Assembly: GCA_031761405.1 (NCBI GenBank)
Contig: JASEVX010000012.1
Coordinates: 23,057,723-23,121,722 of the forward strand
Origin: Serripes groenlandicus
Lineage: Eukaryota > Mollusca > Bivalvia > Cardiida > Cardiidae
DNA length: 64,000 bases
Reading direction: 5' to 3'
Both the position numbers and the translations under genes were made by a program. The notes under the pieces were generated by a model. It saw only the letters and a list, made by a program, of their open reading frames with translations, was not told the DNA's origin and did not search any database. Below, one piece after another: positions 21,462-33,005 of this stretch. How positions within the stretch are numbered: position 1 is the first letter of the stretch; each line of letters opens with the position of its first letter.

Positions 21462-24400
21462 ACTCGACCTCAACCTGGTCTATGTGCATATGTTATGCCT
21501 ACATTTTGTTCACATCCTTGGGTTGAAATCAGCGAATTTGAGGGCGATCTAACCCTTTGCCTCATACACAATTCTTCAGCATACGACTTTGAAAAACTCT
21601 AGACAAGAAAAAAGGAAAATCTCCGTAAAGGAGATTATAATTATTAAATTGAAATAAAGACATTGTGAGAAAAGGAGACATTGCTCGTATTGAGGAATTT
21701 CTCCTTTTGTCACAATGTTTTCACTGAGTCGTCTGCTGCAGAAGTGTCAGAAAAAGTATATATACTGAAAGGATAAAAAAACGCAGGGTAAACATTTGAG
21801 GTGATTTAAAGTGATGTGTTTGATGTTATACATACTATTTTATATGAGTATAAAACCCAATCTTTAATAAACAAATTACCAAAATGTAATAAGATTTTGA
21901 CCAATAATTCATTAATAATTGAAGCACATTTGACGGTACACCCCCAATATTGCAAAGTGAAATCGACTGACTCGTCAGTATGCCCCTCTCGCGCATCTGT
22001 CACAGCCCTTATTCTCTTGTGCATGGAATTCATCAGTGCATTAATCCCTCTCATTGGGATATTGTTCCACTCTTCCAACAATGCTGTCCTTAGTTGGTCG
22101 AGAGTAGAGGGGGTATTCCTACGCCCCCTTGTCCTCCTGTCAACTTCGTCCCACAGAGTGAGAGGCAGACCAACGTAAGGACGACGTGCTCGCAGACCAA
22201 CCTCGCGCAATCGATTCCTTACAGTGTTTGGGTGAATGTGGCGATTATGATTGCCTACCGTATTACTAGCGGTTTCAGTGGCAGTAACGTGGCGATTACG
22301 CAGGTGGGAAAGACGAATAGCCCTGTCTTGACGTTACGCACGACGTTACGCGCGGACGTCCCGATCGCGGTCGATCGGCAACTCTTCCGGTTTCTCTCAA
22401 ACGACGGACAAGACGTTCTATGGTGGAAACATTCACACCAAACTGCATAGCAACCTGTTCTTGCCTCTGACCTTGCATTAGCAATGCAATAGCCTGACCC
22501 CTCTGAACTACCGTCAGCCGTACCATGATTGCAAGAGCATTAAATTTAATTTAAAAAGCGGAAAGTGATGTGTATACCTCAAGAGTATCAATTGGTATGA
22601 CAAGATGTTTTGACGATTTTGTCATCATTATTCTGCCCGTGTTTATGGCTTTTCATCACTTTCTCCAAGTGGCACGGAGAAATACACGATTGAGTAACTT
22701 TATGTACGGGATTGAGTACACAGTGACCAAGATAGTCGTCTGACCGGTTTTCATAATTTTACGCCACGCATTTAAGAAATTGTTGCATATATTGCTACCC
22801 TGCGTTTCTTTATCCTTTCAGTATGTGCATTTTGGTGACGATTACGCAAGTGGTATAGAGACAAATAGGTCTGATTCCCCGTTGCTTGTTGACATTTTAC
22901 CGATCTTTGTGCATCTATATTTCATGGGCTTATTTCATGACATGGTCGCTGCTGCTGCTGCTGCTTGTGATGTAAATGACGATGACGCCAACGATGATAA
23001 GTGTGAAATTGTATTACTTATTAAAAACATTTATATTTACCTTTAAACTTTCTAAGATAACTTTTAACAAAATTATTCTCCAGCTCGGAGTCTATATGAA
23101 CTAAGTGGGAGCTATGATGTTGCCTACAGTAATTCTGAAAAAATAAATAATTGATTGATTAATTGGGGCTTTAACGCCATTTTCAGTCATATCACAGCTG
23201 CCTACTCATGTGTTTCCTAGCTTTCTCACACCAGTACTCCACACAACATACTTTCCAAGCCACTGGCTGCTTTTCCACATAGACTGTTAGCTTATTGGTG
23301 AAGGACGAATGTGACTCGTGTAAATAAGTAAACAACAAGAGATAAATAAATAAGTAAACAACAAGAGATAAATAAAAAGAAATAAGTAAACAACAAGAGA
23401 TAAATAAAAAGAAATAAGTAAACAACAAGAGATAAATAAAAAGAAATAAGTAAACAACAAGAGATAACTAAAAAGAAATAAGTAAACAATAAGAGATAAC
23501 TAAAAAGAAATAAGTAAACAACAAGAGATAACTAAAAAGAAATAAGTAAACAACAAGAGATAAATAAAAAGAAATAAGTAAACAACAAGAGATAAATAAA
23601 AAGAAATAAGTAAACAACAAGAGATAAATAAAAAGAAAAAAGTAAACAACAAGAGATAAATAAAAAGAAATAAGTAAACAACAAAAGATAAATAAAAAAG
23701 TAAACAAACATAAACCTTTTCCCATATACAATCATTCTGCCGTAGACCCCTTTGAACACATCTCAGTAAATTTTGGATTTTTTTTTTTATAAAAGTGTAG
23801 TTATTAACCCATTACTTCACACAGACGATATTTGACACCTGCCATTGCACATGACTTTTGAAAACATTGCAATAAAAGGTGAAATTGCTCAAAACGAGCA
23901 ATTTCACCTTTTATTGCAATATTTTCAACTCTTTATCAATATAGATTTTTCAGTTTTCTAGAAAGTCGAAATTGTTCGTCTGATGATTGTAAAGCAGACG
24001 ATCTTTGAGAAGTCATGTGAAGTAATGGGTTAAAAAAGCAATTTCCCTTCTTGCCACACTGTTTTCAAATGTCGTCGGCTGCAGAGGCGTTCGAAATGTT
24101 CTGTATGCGGCGAAAGTTTAATTAAGTAAGCAAGTATAAATAAAATTCGCTTTACATTCAGTTATATTTTGGAGTGTATATCTCATGTACTGTTGGGTTT
24201 ATTCATAATGGTTTGTACATAGATAATTTGTATTATATTGTTTCCTTTTCTTCTGGTAAAGCGTTTCTAGTCATGTAACTCTTCTCGCACTATTCCCAAT
24301 GTTTTCAAAACGTTTTAACCTAATCTAAATATATATTGATTTCAAAAGTCTATTTAAAAAAAACAAAAAACAAAAAAAAAAACATGTATAACCTAGTCTG

Positions 24401-27389
24401 CCACACGTTAAAACCTTACATAAAAGATTTAAAAAGATTTAACATCATAAATATTTTTTCAAATCCTTAGATAAAGAAAAAATACATTCTACATATTCCA
24501 TCGGAACTTCTCGGAAAAGGCTTTCTTGTATACAACTTTATATTATGTAAAATATTAATATGTGTATTGGCTATAAATATGTTATATTTAATGCTGAATA
24601 AAGATATGTAAAGATAAATAGAATTCGCTTTTGCTTGTATTATAACAATATATGTGCCGTTCCACGAGAAAACCAACATTGCGGAACGACTCATACGAAC
24701 AGTGGATGGGACTCAATCAGGCGCGAAATACCGACCTTTAACCCTTTCCCTCATACGACAATTCTTCAGCAGACGACTTTGAACATATTTTGTGAAAAGA
24801 TAGAACATCTCTATAATTGAATGGATAACCAATGACTAAAAGTGGAAAACATTGTGTCAAATGGAGAAATTGCTCGTTTTGAGCAATTTCTTCTTTTGTC
24901 ACTATGTTTTTTAAAAAGCCGTCTGCTGCAGAGGCGTCAGAAAGCGTATATATGATGGGAAAGGGTTAATAACAAAATGGGCAAAGTAACATACGTTTAT
25001 AAAAATTCTTAATACAAACTGTCATTGTTTTATGCTAAAGACAATTAAGATCAAGGTTGTATTTAATTTATTAGTAAGTAACTGAATAAACAAATTGGGA
25101 TAATACGAGGGACGTTCGGAAAGTTTTGAGATAATCTTTGTTTTTTAATGATAAGTCGGAAACAGTAAATAAAAATTCGCACAGTGTATCTTTAAGTTAT
25201 AATCTACTGAATGGTACAATTTTCATTTTAATAACGCAATATATACATTAACATCAATACATAGAAAATGATATATACAAGGTCCCCGGCGCATGATACA
25301 TGATCTGAAAAAATATTTTATTTAGTTTTATTGGGATTTTACGCCGCTTTCAACATTATTTCAGTTATATCGCAGCGACAGTTTACATATTCATGATCCC
25401 TGGTTAAACAAACCAGTACTAGGCTAGGAAATGTGCCTTGCCCAAGAGAACTCCACCATGACCGTAGTGCCGCGATTGGCTGAAAAAAGAAAAACGCGAA
25501 AAAAAAGCATAGCTATAGATCCACAATGTCTTATTTCTTTCTGATCACCCCTGGTATGTCAAGGGATCGCTTGACATACGAGGTGTGATCCAAAAGTAAT
25601 CAGGATTTTTCGGATCAACCGCGAAAGTTCAGTGATGGGTTGAGATGGATAAATCTAGGGGTTGTGAGTTCGAAACACGGTTTGGCCACCATTCTTTCGG
25701 ACGTTTGACCAATGACAGTGTGACTAGGCGTAATTCGTCTTACACAAGTGGGCTAAATTGCCCTGTGTGAGAAAGAAGCTAGTTACCTTGTAGGAATGTT
25801 GTGTGAAGTACTGATGCGAGAAAGCCAGGGAACGCAAGTTATGCGATATGCCCGCCGTTATATAACTGAAATTCCGTGATAAACGGCGACATACGAGTAA
25901 CGCTTTCTGGCGCATCCGCAACAGAAGGATTTTTGAAAACATTGTGGCAAAAGGAGAAATTATTCATAATGAGCATTTTTTCTCTCCAAGTGTTTTGAAT
26001 TCTAAATAGTTAAATATAGTTAATATATATTAAATAGTTATACAATTATGTATTTTTAGATTTTTTCTAAAGTTTTGTCTAGATATTTTTCAAAGGCGTC
26101 TGCTGCAATATTATTGTATGTGGGAAAGGGTTTAGTGGTATGAGCGCCGTGTTTTGATTGAATTACCGTTGTGTGTGGCATGGCACTCAAATCAATCAAT
26201 CAATCAATCCGGTAAGCAACCTACCTCGGCCTCTGTGAAAGATGATTTATGGTGGTCCGCAAACAGATAACAGGAACCTTCAAAACTTGTCCAGATATCA
26301 GGACAATCTGTGGAGCGGACATATCCTATAAGTGACAAAACATAACATTTCAATATTTTTCTCAGAGTTGTTGGCCCTTTATGTGATCTCTGTCGCTTTC
26401 TGACGCCTCAGCACCAGACGACTTAAAAAAAAAATGCGACAAAAGAATAAATTGCTTATAATGAGCAGGTTCTCCTTGTGTCTCAATATTATCAATATTA
26501 TTTTAAGGACTTAGCTTGAGTTTGCTGACGAGCCTCCACCACCGATATGTCTTGCATACATGTGATAAATATCAAAGTATATCGAAAATAAGAAGTATTT
26601 AAAATAATATATGCACCATGGGGTTATGTATTAGGATTTCTGGCTTCATCATTGAATGTGAAAAAAACCACCTGGTCAGCAAATCGTGTATAAATGTGTA
26701 AAATATAGTTATTTCTAACGTATTTCTAAGAATAACTCAATGGTAGAGGTCTTCAGTTTTCGCCTTTGCAAAAGACAACTTTGTTCCTTCTCACATGAGC
26801 AGGCTCATTTGATGTCTGAGAAAGTACTCAAAGTTAAACCACAAGTTGTCGAATGTAGTTCACACTTTTATTTCGCACCTTGCAAGAAATTCGAAAATAT
26901 CAAATGAAATTCGTTCTTTAATTACCAAATTGTAAGAGATAGAGATACATGTAACTGTTTGATTGATTGGGGTTTGACGCCGTTTTCAACAATCGTTCAA
27001 TCATATCATGGCGACCAGTTCACCTACGCATGTGATTCCTTGCTTTCCACAAAAGTACTCCACACAACAGTCCTTCTAAGAAACTGGCTGCGTTTCCACA
27101 AAAACTGTAAGCCCATTGATGAAAGACTAATGTCGCTTGTCGCATTGGCTTAAGTCAAACGTCGGAAAGAATGCTGGCCGAGCTGGGCTTCGAACTCATA
27201 ACTCATGATATGAAAACCCGCTTTGCTTCCGTGTCTCGGCAATAGACAGACACTGTATCAAAATATCCCGAGCTCGAATCCCATTAAGTTAAAACTATAA
27301 TAAAACAAACAAGCAAACAAACAAACAATTAAAAATGACAAACCAATAACGAGGACACTTCCTAGGAGTGCAAGAAAGACGGACGCCAT
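19458..27389 (-). CDS. Secreted C-type lectin CTL1 (five exons, intact, 166 aa)
   Basis: This is a small secreted C-type lectin. Exons in transcript order: 27389-27344, 26325-26225, 23134-23041, 20689-20473 and 19500-19458; phases 1, 0, 1, 2 agree at every junction and the sum is 501 nt (166 aa plus stop). Exon 1 is a signal peptide (MASVFLALLGSVLVIG). The C-type lectin domain has six cysteines at 23, 34, 52, 126, 142 and 150 (three expected disulfides, long-form CTLD). It has a WMGL core at 85-88, a QPD motif at 115-117, ED at 124-125 and WHD at 137-139 in place of the usual WND. QPD is the classical galactose-type calcium-site motif, so galactose binding is the family-based expectation. Exon 4 appears to end with a TAA, but that triplet lies inside a strong GTAAGT donor. 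The real C-terminus is the 43-nt exon 5 (ends LEIIGK), supported by the homologous exon in CTL2. Intron 3 holds a Tc1 remnant. The gene lies head to head with CTL2. Confidence 0.9.
19692..19856. mobile_element. TTAA-1 MITE, shortened
   Basis: Ends CCCTTTCCCAC and GTGAAAGGG around a clear central hairpin. It lies in intron 4 of CTL1. Confidence 0.6.
19872..20093 (+). mobile_element. SINE-A in CTL1 intron 4
   Basis: GTGGTCGAGTGGTTAGC head, GGTTCGATCC box B and the typical tail. Confidence 0.8.
20219..20433 (+). mobile_element. SINE-A, second tandem copy in CTL1 intron 4
   Basis: Same orientation as the previous copy; the first bases of the head are lost. Confidence 0.75.
20728..20940 (+). mobile_element. 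Degraded SINE-C beside CTL1 exon 4
   Basis: GGTTGTGAGTTCAAACCCCCAGCTCGG and downstream body, antisense to CTL1, ending about 40 bases before the exon 4 acceptor. Confidence 0.6.
21345..21461. repeat. (AAT/ATT)n microsatellite, palindromic
   Basis: AAT units switch to ATT units in the middle. A (TA)n run lies nearby at 21170-21187. Confidence 0.9.
21549..21762 (+). mobile_element. TTAA-1 MITE abutting the Tc1 element
   Basis: CCCTTTGCCTCATAC at the left end; the right end runs into the Tc1 inverted repeat at 21763. Confidence 0.65.
21763..22823 (-). mobile_element. Tc1-like transposon, internally deleted
   Basis: Inverted repeats of about 26 bp begin CTGAAAGGATAAA and contain AACGCAGGGTA. 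They lie at 21765-21790 and 22796-22821, each flanked by TA as expected for Tc1/mariner. On the minus strand the transposase starts at 22526 with a helix-turn-helix domain (QRGQAIALLMQG, VNVSTIERLVRRLRE). After a frameshift it reads NTVRNRLREVGLRARRPYVGLPLT, then jumps to the C-terminal end (RTALLEEWNNIPMRGI, NSMHKRIRAV). Most of the DDE catalytic core is missing, so it is non-autonomous. It lies in intron 3 of CTL1 and abuts the TTAA-1 copy at 21549. Confidence 0.8.
23160..23312 (-). mobile_element. SINE-C 3' half
   Basis: Body and tail without the tRNA-like head, in CTL1 between exons 2 and 3. Confidence 0.65.
23321..23712 (+). repeat. 32-bp minisatellite, about 12 copies
   Basis: Unit AAGAGATAAATAAAAAGAAA followed by TAAGTAAACAAC, in CTL1 intron 2. 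The long apparent proteins on the minus strand here are repeat artefacts. Confidence 0.9.
23709..24122 (+). mobile_element. TTAA-1 MITE interrupted by a TTAA-2 MITE
   Basis: The left part (CCTTTTCCCATATAC...) runs to 23803 and the right part (GTCGGCTGCAGAGGCG...) from 24034 to 24122. The intervening TTAA-2 element accounts for the gap. Confidence 0.7.
23804..24033. mobile_element. TTAA-2 MITE
   Basis: Different ends from TTAA-1: TTAACCCATTACTTCAC and GTGAAGTAATGGGTTAA, with a perfect central hairpin (GGTGAAATTGCTC...GAGCAATTTCACC). About 230 bp, with TTAA on both sides. Confidence 0.8.
24738..24969 (+). mobile_element. TTAA-1 MITE
   Basis: Full length, TTAA on both sides, close to the reference copy. 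It lies in intron 2 of CTL1. Confidence 0.85.
25103..25625 (+). repeat. Mariner-end-like words
   Basis: TACGAGGGACGTTCGGAAAG (25104) and TACGAGGTGTGATCCAAAAG (25578) resemble mariner terminal repeats; no transposase is visible between them. Confidence 0.3.
25330..25480 (-). mobile_element. SINE-A 3' part
   Basis: Tail TTTTACGCCGCTTTCAAC and body GGAAATGTGCCTTGCCC. Confidence 0.6.
25640..25895 (+). mobile_element. SINE-C, diverged
   Basis: Box B region GTTGTGAGTTCGAAACACGG to the tail GTGATAAACGGCG. Confidence 0.6.
25893..26133 (-). mobile_element. TTAA-1 MITE, diverged
   Basis: Starts ACGCTTTCTGGCGC and ends GTGGGAAAGGGTTTA, with extra AT-rich sequence near the centre. Confidence 0.6.
26371..26505 (-). 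mobile_element. TTAA-1 MITE, half
   Basis: GCTTTCTGACGCCTCAGCACCAGACGAC and the central hairpin only. Confidence 0.5.
26958..27245 (-). mobile_element. SINE-C in CTL1 intron 1
   Basis: Full-length but diverged copy; box B GTTCGAA is altered. Confidence 0.7.
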
Positions 27390-29206
27390 GTTTCTAGATC
27401 TGTACTACACTAACTTTTTTTTTATTTTATTAAGTTTCACGGCATAATATAAATAGGCCATCAGATTACCTTATCTATATCGGTTAAGATTCCATTTCTT
27501 CAACCTTTCTTGAAATCGTTCAACTTAAGTTTGAGAGCTGTTTTAAGAAGAAAAAAATTGAAAACATGGTGAGAAATGAATAATTGAACAATTTCTACCT
27601 TTCGTCTGTGTCTTAGATTATTTTTTTCACGAACGGCGAGAGTACTGATTTTAAAAGTCTCCTGGAAGCAGACATCGAGCGTGATTTATAAGCTGAAAGC
27701 TGAAAGCTTGTTTTGCAATCGATGTTAAATGCAACATTCGTCTTTACGAAGAATCTTTTGAGTACCCACAACATAGGGTTAGAGGGTCAAATAAGGATTT
27801 TAGAACATGCAAACAGCTCCTTATCTAGAGCTCTGCTCTCGGTTTTCAAGTCCCGAACGTGTATTGTTGCCCTGTTTGTGTCTGTCCTATCACTAGTTCT
27901 ATAACGAAATATTATATACACATGGGCAAAAGATAAGTTCCATACATCTTTTGTCTAATATGTTCACTTAAGTTAGAAAACATACAGATAAATGACAACT
28001 GTGATGTTTACAGATGAGTTGTTTGCTGCATCTATTAAATTAACAAACACAAATGATGTTCAAATTATTTTGATCAATATTTATTTTAATTTTCTTTCAT
28101 CACTTTTCAAAAACCTGTCGATTTTCAAATTTTAATTACGAAAATATATTAACATACTTTAGTACAAGTACAAGTACAAGTACACGATTGTATTCAGTAA
28201 TTATGCCATCGGCCCACAATACAACATATAATACAAATCATAGAATGTATATATGTGTCAAGCCTTTAGATCATAGGGAAGCAATTCGGATCGGCGCGCC
28301 TGGAGGACAATTTTGTCCAGGGAATTTCAGATGTTTCCATAAGAATGAAGTTGTTTCCCATTGGAACATTGCTGTTAGCTATATTTACAACTTAAGAACC
28401 ATTTTCAGATCAGCATGTTTTTTTGTGAAATGGAAAGTAAAATTCACTGCGGGATAAGGATGACCTTTCATTTGACGCCATAGTTTCTTGAAAAGGAAGG
28501 TCAACATGTGAATATTTTGTGATTTCTTTGGTAGTTTTAAAGAATGAACTTTAATTGAATATAGGTTTCTGGGTAATTTGGATTGTTGGGAAAGATTCAT
28601 AGCCCAAAATTTTATTATGTTCTATGGAAAATGATTTGGTTCCATCTGACCCCTAAGTCGAAAATGCCAGCAAAATATGTCCATAGATATGTTAACTTTG
28701 TATGACACTGTCAGTGTCAATATCGGTTGTAAGCACCTCTAGCACTGATTTCGTCATTCACACTACTGATCAATGAAGCCAATGAAGCCAATGAATTCAG
28801 CGCTCTGGCATGTTATTCTATTCCGTTTTGCTAACATTTTAAAAAACATGCATGTACATTTAGTGGTGCTTAATTTTTGCCCAGGTATACATTAACATTT
28901 TGCCACGTCATTCACAAACCGAGTTTCTGAGATTTTTGAAATTAATCTGAGTCCTAAATACGGTTAAATTGCAAACATGTATAGTCGAATATGACTCACA
29001 ACTGTTTTCTAGAGAACCTGTACTCCTAAATCATGATCAGGCAAGATCGTGAGAAGACCGACCAAAGTCCCGAAGGTCGGGTTTCCCGTGACATAGTACA
29101 ACACGGTTGTTTTGTTGTGACAGTTAAATGACCCATTTCTTTCGCTAGATATCGCACTGTTTAATTTTAGTACCGAATCCCAGAAAAAATAGAATTGACG
29201 TTAAAA
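27390..29206. promoter_or_regulatory. Divergent intergenic region between CTL1 and CTL2
   Basis: The two lectin start codons point away from each other across 1.8 kb. A TATA-like word (TATTTATAT on the minus strand, about 27449-27459) lies roughly 65 bases upstream of the CTL1 ATG. The region also holds a decayed MITE-like hairpin (about 27490-27620), half of an AGATAAGG-type MITE (27750-27840) and otherwise AT-rich sequence. The weak frame at 28188-28457 shows no family motif. A shared or coordinated promoter is an inference from geometry only. Confidence 0.45.
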
Positions 29207-32200
29207 ATGGCCGCCGTTGATTTTTTGGTTGTAATATTTTCGCTGGTTTTATTAGGTTTGTTTAAAAACAGATTTTAAGAATTTTATTTGTCTATCTATG
29301 TTCTTCTATTTTATGTAAAAAGTGTTGTTTTCTTAGATAATAAGTTCCAAAGATGTCACAGGATGCGACGATTTAATGTCGAATACAGATGATAAAAGTA
29401 GATCGTAATTAGTACCGGAAGTCTCCGGGATCAATGAGTTGTATATAACATTTGTCTAAACTATTTTGTTTATTTAATATTTATGTATTACCTTTTTCCA
29501 CAGATGGCGTCCGAGCTTCTGACTGTCCGGATTACTGGACCAGTTATGGTCCCTCTTGCTACTTGTTTGCTGCGAATTCTCACGCCATGCCGTTTAACGA
29601 CGCGGAAGTTGGTATCGTTCTTCATGAAATATGTCCTTAACTTACTTTGTTATAGGCTCTATACTAGCCCTTGTTTATATTTCCCATTCAAGAAATTAAA
29701 TGCATTTTGACACACATGCAGCCAGGGCTTTTTAAAACATTGTACTTTTGTTCATTCGCATCAATATATATATATTTTTTCAATAAATACATGTTCATGA
29801 ATATATTAATACCAATATGTTTCCTTAAATTATTTTTACTGCTACACATTTTTTGGAATGTGGGAAAGGGTTGAACATTACCAATCTAATTCATATTTGA
29901 GGAATATGACTGTTAACGAGTTAATATAAAGTTTATCTACATCAATTGTGAATTAATACATAAGCAAATGTATATTTTTTGCATACCTGATCTTTTTCCG
30001 GTGCAAATACATGCAAATTGTCTCGCTCTATAACAAACCACGACGGATTACAATTCCGTAGTTGTGACCAGGTCAAATACGTTACAAAATATCGTAAGGG
30101 GACGTCACTTGAATATAATTTCACGTCATTCAAATGCGGTAGTTGGGCATGATTCACACGAGAGTTCTTAAGTTTTCTTAAATGTGTAAATTGCATCGAG
30201 AATATTGCGTTGCAATAACAATAACTCAGTTGTATTGTATAACTTGGAGCATGGTAAAAGTAACATATCACTCGAGCTCACCTTCGCGAGATATACATTT
30301 CCCTACGGTCCTCGTAGTACAATATAAAACGATGTATCGCTTCTGCAACGTAATATTCTCGATACTCATTCAATACCAATGCGGAATTTATGGGAACATA
30401 CCAAAGATGCGGAACTTATGGGAACATACCAAAGGTGGACCCCCCTCTCACAGGATACGAAGCTAGGACCTTTAGAGTACATATATGTTCGTGCTCTACC
30501 ACTAATTCATAGTCAAACATGATAATGTTTAACCCATTCCAACATACAATAAATCTGCAGCATTTGGTAAACATAGGGTCAAGAATGTGGAACCATCTCA
30601 ATAAATGTAAATATAATTAATTACAGTCGAAAACAATGTAACAATGTTTCCAAAAGTCGTTTATATGTGGGAAAGGGCTAAAGTGCAGTACCGAACACAA
30701 TGCCGTGATTCCGGTACGAATCCGCTCCGATTGAATGACGAACGTAGTTCATGCGGTCTGTTTTGGATATCATCGTCCCATTTCGACAGGCACAAACATC
30801 CTTAAACCTTGATCTTTACTCAGTTGTGTACGCAAGTGTCTGAATTGTCAGAAGCAATTTTTTTCCTCAAAATTGACCAATCCGTAGGCTCGTTTTAACC
30901 GCTTCCCACCTGCAAACACATTTCGACGCATTTGCAGCAGACGACTATTGAATACATTGTGATATAAGCTGCCATTGCTTATGATGAGCAATTTCTCCTT
31001 TTACCACAATGTTGTTCAGCTCTATTCAGCAAGCATATTTTCATTTTAGTGATACTCCATATGTTTGTCAAAATGATTGCAAAGTCGTCCGTTGTTGTTG
31101 TTGTTGATTTGTTGTTTGTGGAAAAGCGTCAGACATACGGAAGTTGTATAATGTCTTTCATCTACCTACTTGTTTGGCCTTTCTTTTCAGACGTATTGCG
31201 CCAAGAGACACAATTCCAGTCTAGTCCACATTGGTAGTTCAGCGGAAAACGCTTTCATCAAAACCTACCTCAGGAAAATGAAAGGTAAAATGTTAACAGA
31301 GCTCCAGATAAGGAGCGTTTTGCTTGTTCTAAAATATTTATCTTATCCACTAACCCTATGCTGTAGGTACTCAAAAGAGTCGTCTCAATGACATAGGCTT
31401 TTGTTGGATAATAAGAGAGATATTGTGGGGGAAAAATCCCCTCCTTATCTGGACCACTGGTTAAATATTGTTCACTGACTACTCAATAACCCTAAACTAA
31501 AAAAAATCCTAACTCGCTGGTGGACAAATGGACCAGTAGCCATGGTTACCTACCCAAGAAACGCAATGATATACACGAATAATTGTTGAAAGCGGCGTAA
31601 AACACCGTACAAACAAACATAATCTACATAAGTTGAGAGAAGCTTCTAACAAGCTGGTTTGAGTTATATATGTGAACAATGTATATCTTGATCAGGCTGT
31701 CCTGGATCTATACTGTTCACAAAAGTCACATTATGCCTTTTCGCAAGAACGGGAACAAATAAAGAAATTGACCCCTTCTGTGCCATAAAATCAATATTTA
31801 ACTAGAATTGTTTTTGCAAAAAACAGATGTCTCCCCTCAAATATCTGTCAAAATCTCTCAAAACATTCCAACCTATAAATTTGGGACAGATATGGAGCGG
31901 ACACGAAATAAAGCCTCAAACCTTTGACCTTCAAGCGTGACCTTGACATTGACCCTATATTGTCGAGACGCGGGTTCTGCACGTCGCCTTGATGAGGTAA
32001 ACATGTGACCCAAGTTTCATGAAAATCCTTCAAGCCGTCTGGGAGATATGGAGCGGACACGAAATAAAGCCTCAAACCTTTGACATTCAAGCGTGACCTT
32101 GACCTTGACCCTATATTGTCGAGACGCAGGTTCTGCACGTCGCCTTGATGAGGAGAACATGTGACCCAAGTTTCATGAAAATCCTTCAAGCCGTCTCGGA

Positions 32201-32536
32201 GATATGGAGCGGACACGAAATAAAGCCTCAAACCTTTGACCTTCAAGTGTGACCTTGACCTTGACCCTATATTGTCGAGACGCGGGTTCTGCACGTCGCC
32301 TTGATGAGGTGAACATGTGACCCAAGTTTCATGAAAATCCTTCAAGCCGTCTGGGAGATATGGAGCGGACACGAAATAAAGCCTCAAACCTTTGACCTTC
32401 AAGCGTGACCTTGACCTTGACCCTATATTGTCGAGACGCGGGTTTTGCACGTCGCCTTGATGAGGTGAACATGTGAGCCAAGTTTCATGAAAATCCTTCA
32501 AGCCGTCTTGGAGATATGGAGCGGACACGATTTCGG

Positions 32537-32589
<53 letters not shown>

Positions 32590-32971
32590 AGGACAGACAG
32601 ACAGACAGACGCCGAGGACAAAAACAATATATCTCCCCTGTATACAGGGGGAGACATAATTATAGAAACAAATATTACACATTTGTCGTTGCTCTTCATA
32701 AAGTTATTGCTATAGTTTACATTCTTTTCATGTAGCTTAAACTGTTGCTCTTGACTATTCCGTAACTAATAATCATACTAATTATGTAATATTAGTGTAT
32801 GCTTTGAACATACAAATAAACATGGGCCGGAAGCTTCTATACTTGAATAAAGAATTGAATTGAATTAAATTAAGAGGTGGTAGCAACGCAGGCTGTCAAT
32901 CCAGGGGTTGTGCGTTCGAGCACTGGCTCGGCCAACGTTATATCCGACGGAGGACAAAAGTCAATCACTCG

Positions 32972-33005
<34 letters not shown>

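Noticed and set aside
23192..23759. Overlapping long frames rich in LFISCCLLISFYLSL
   Set aside because: They are translations of the 32-bp minisatellite.
31848..32699. 283-residue open frame on the minus strand
   Set aside because: It runs through the 155-bp tandem units and the (GACA)n tract, and the translation repeats every unit. It is a repeat artefact.
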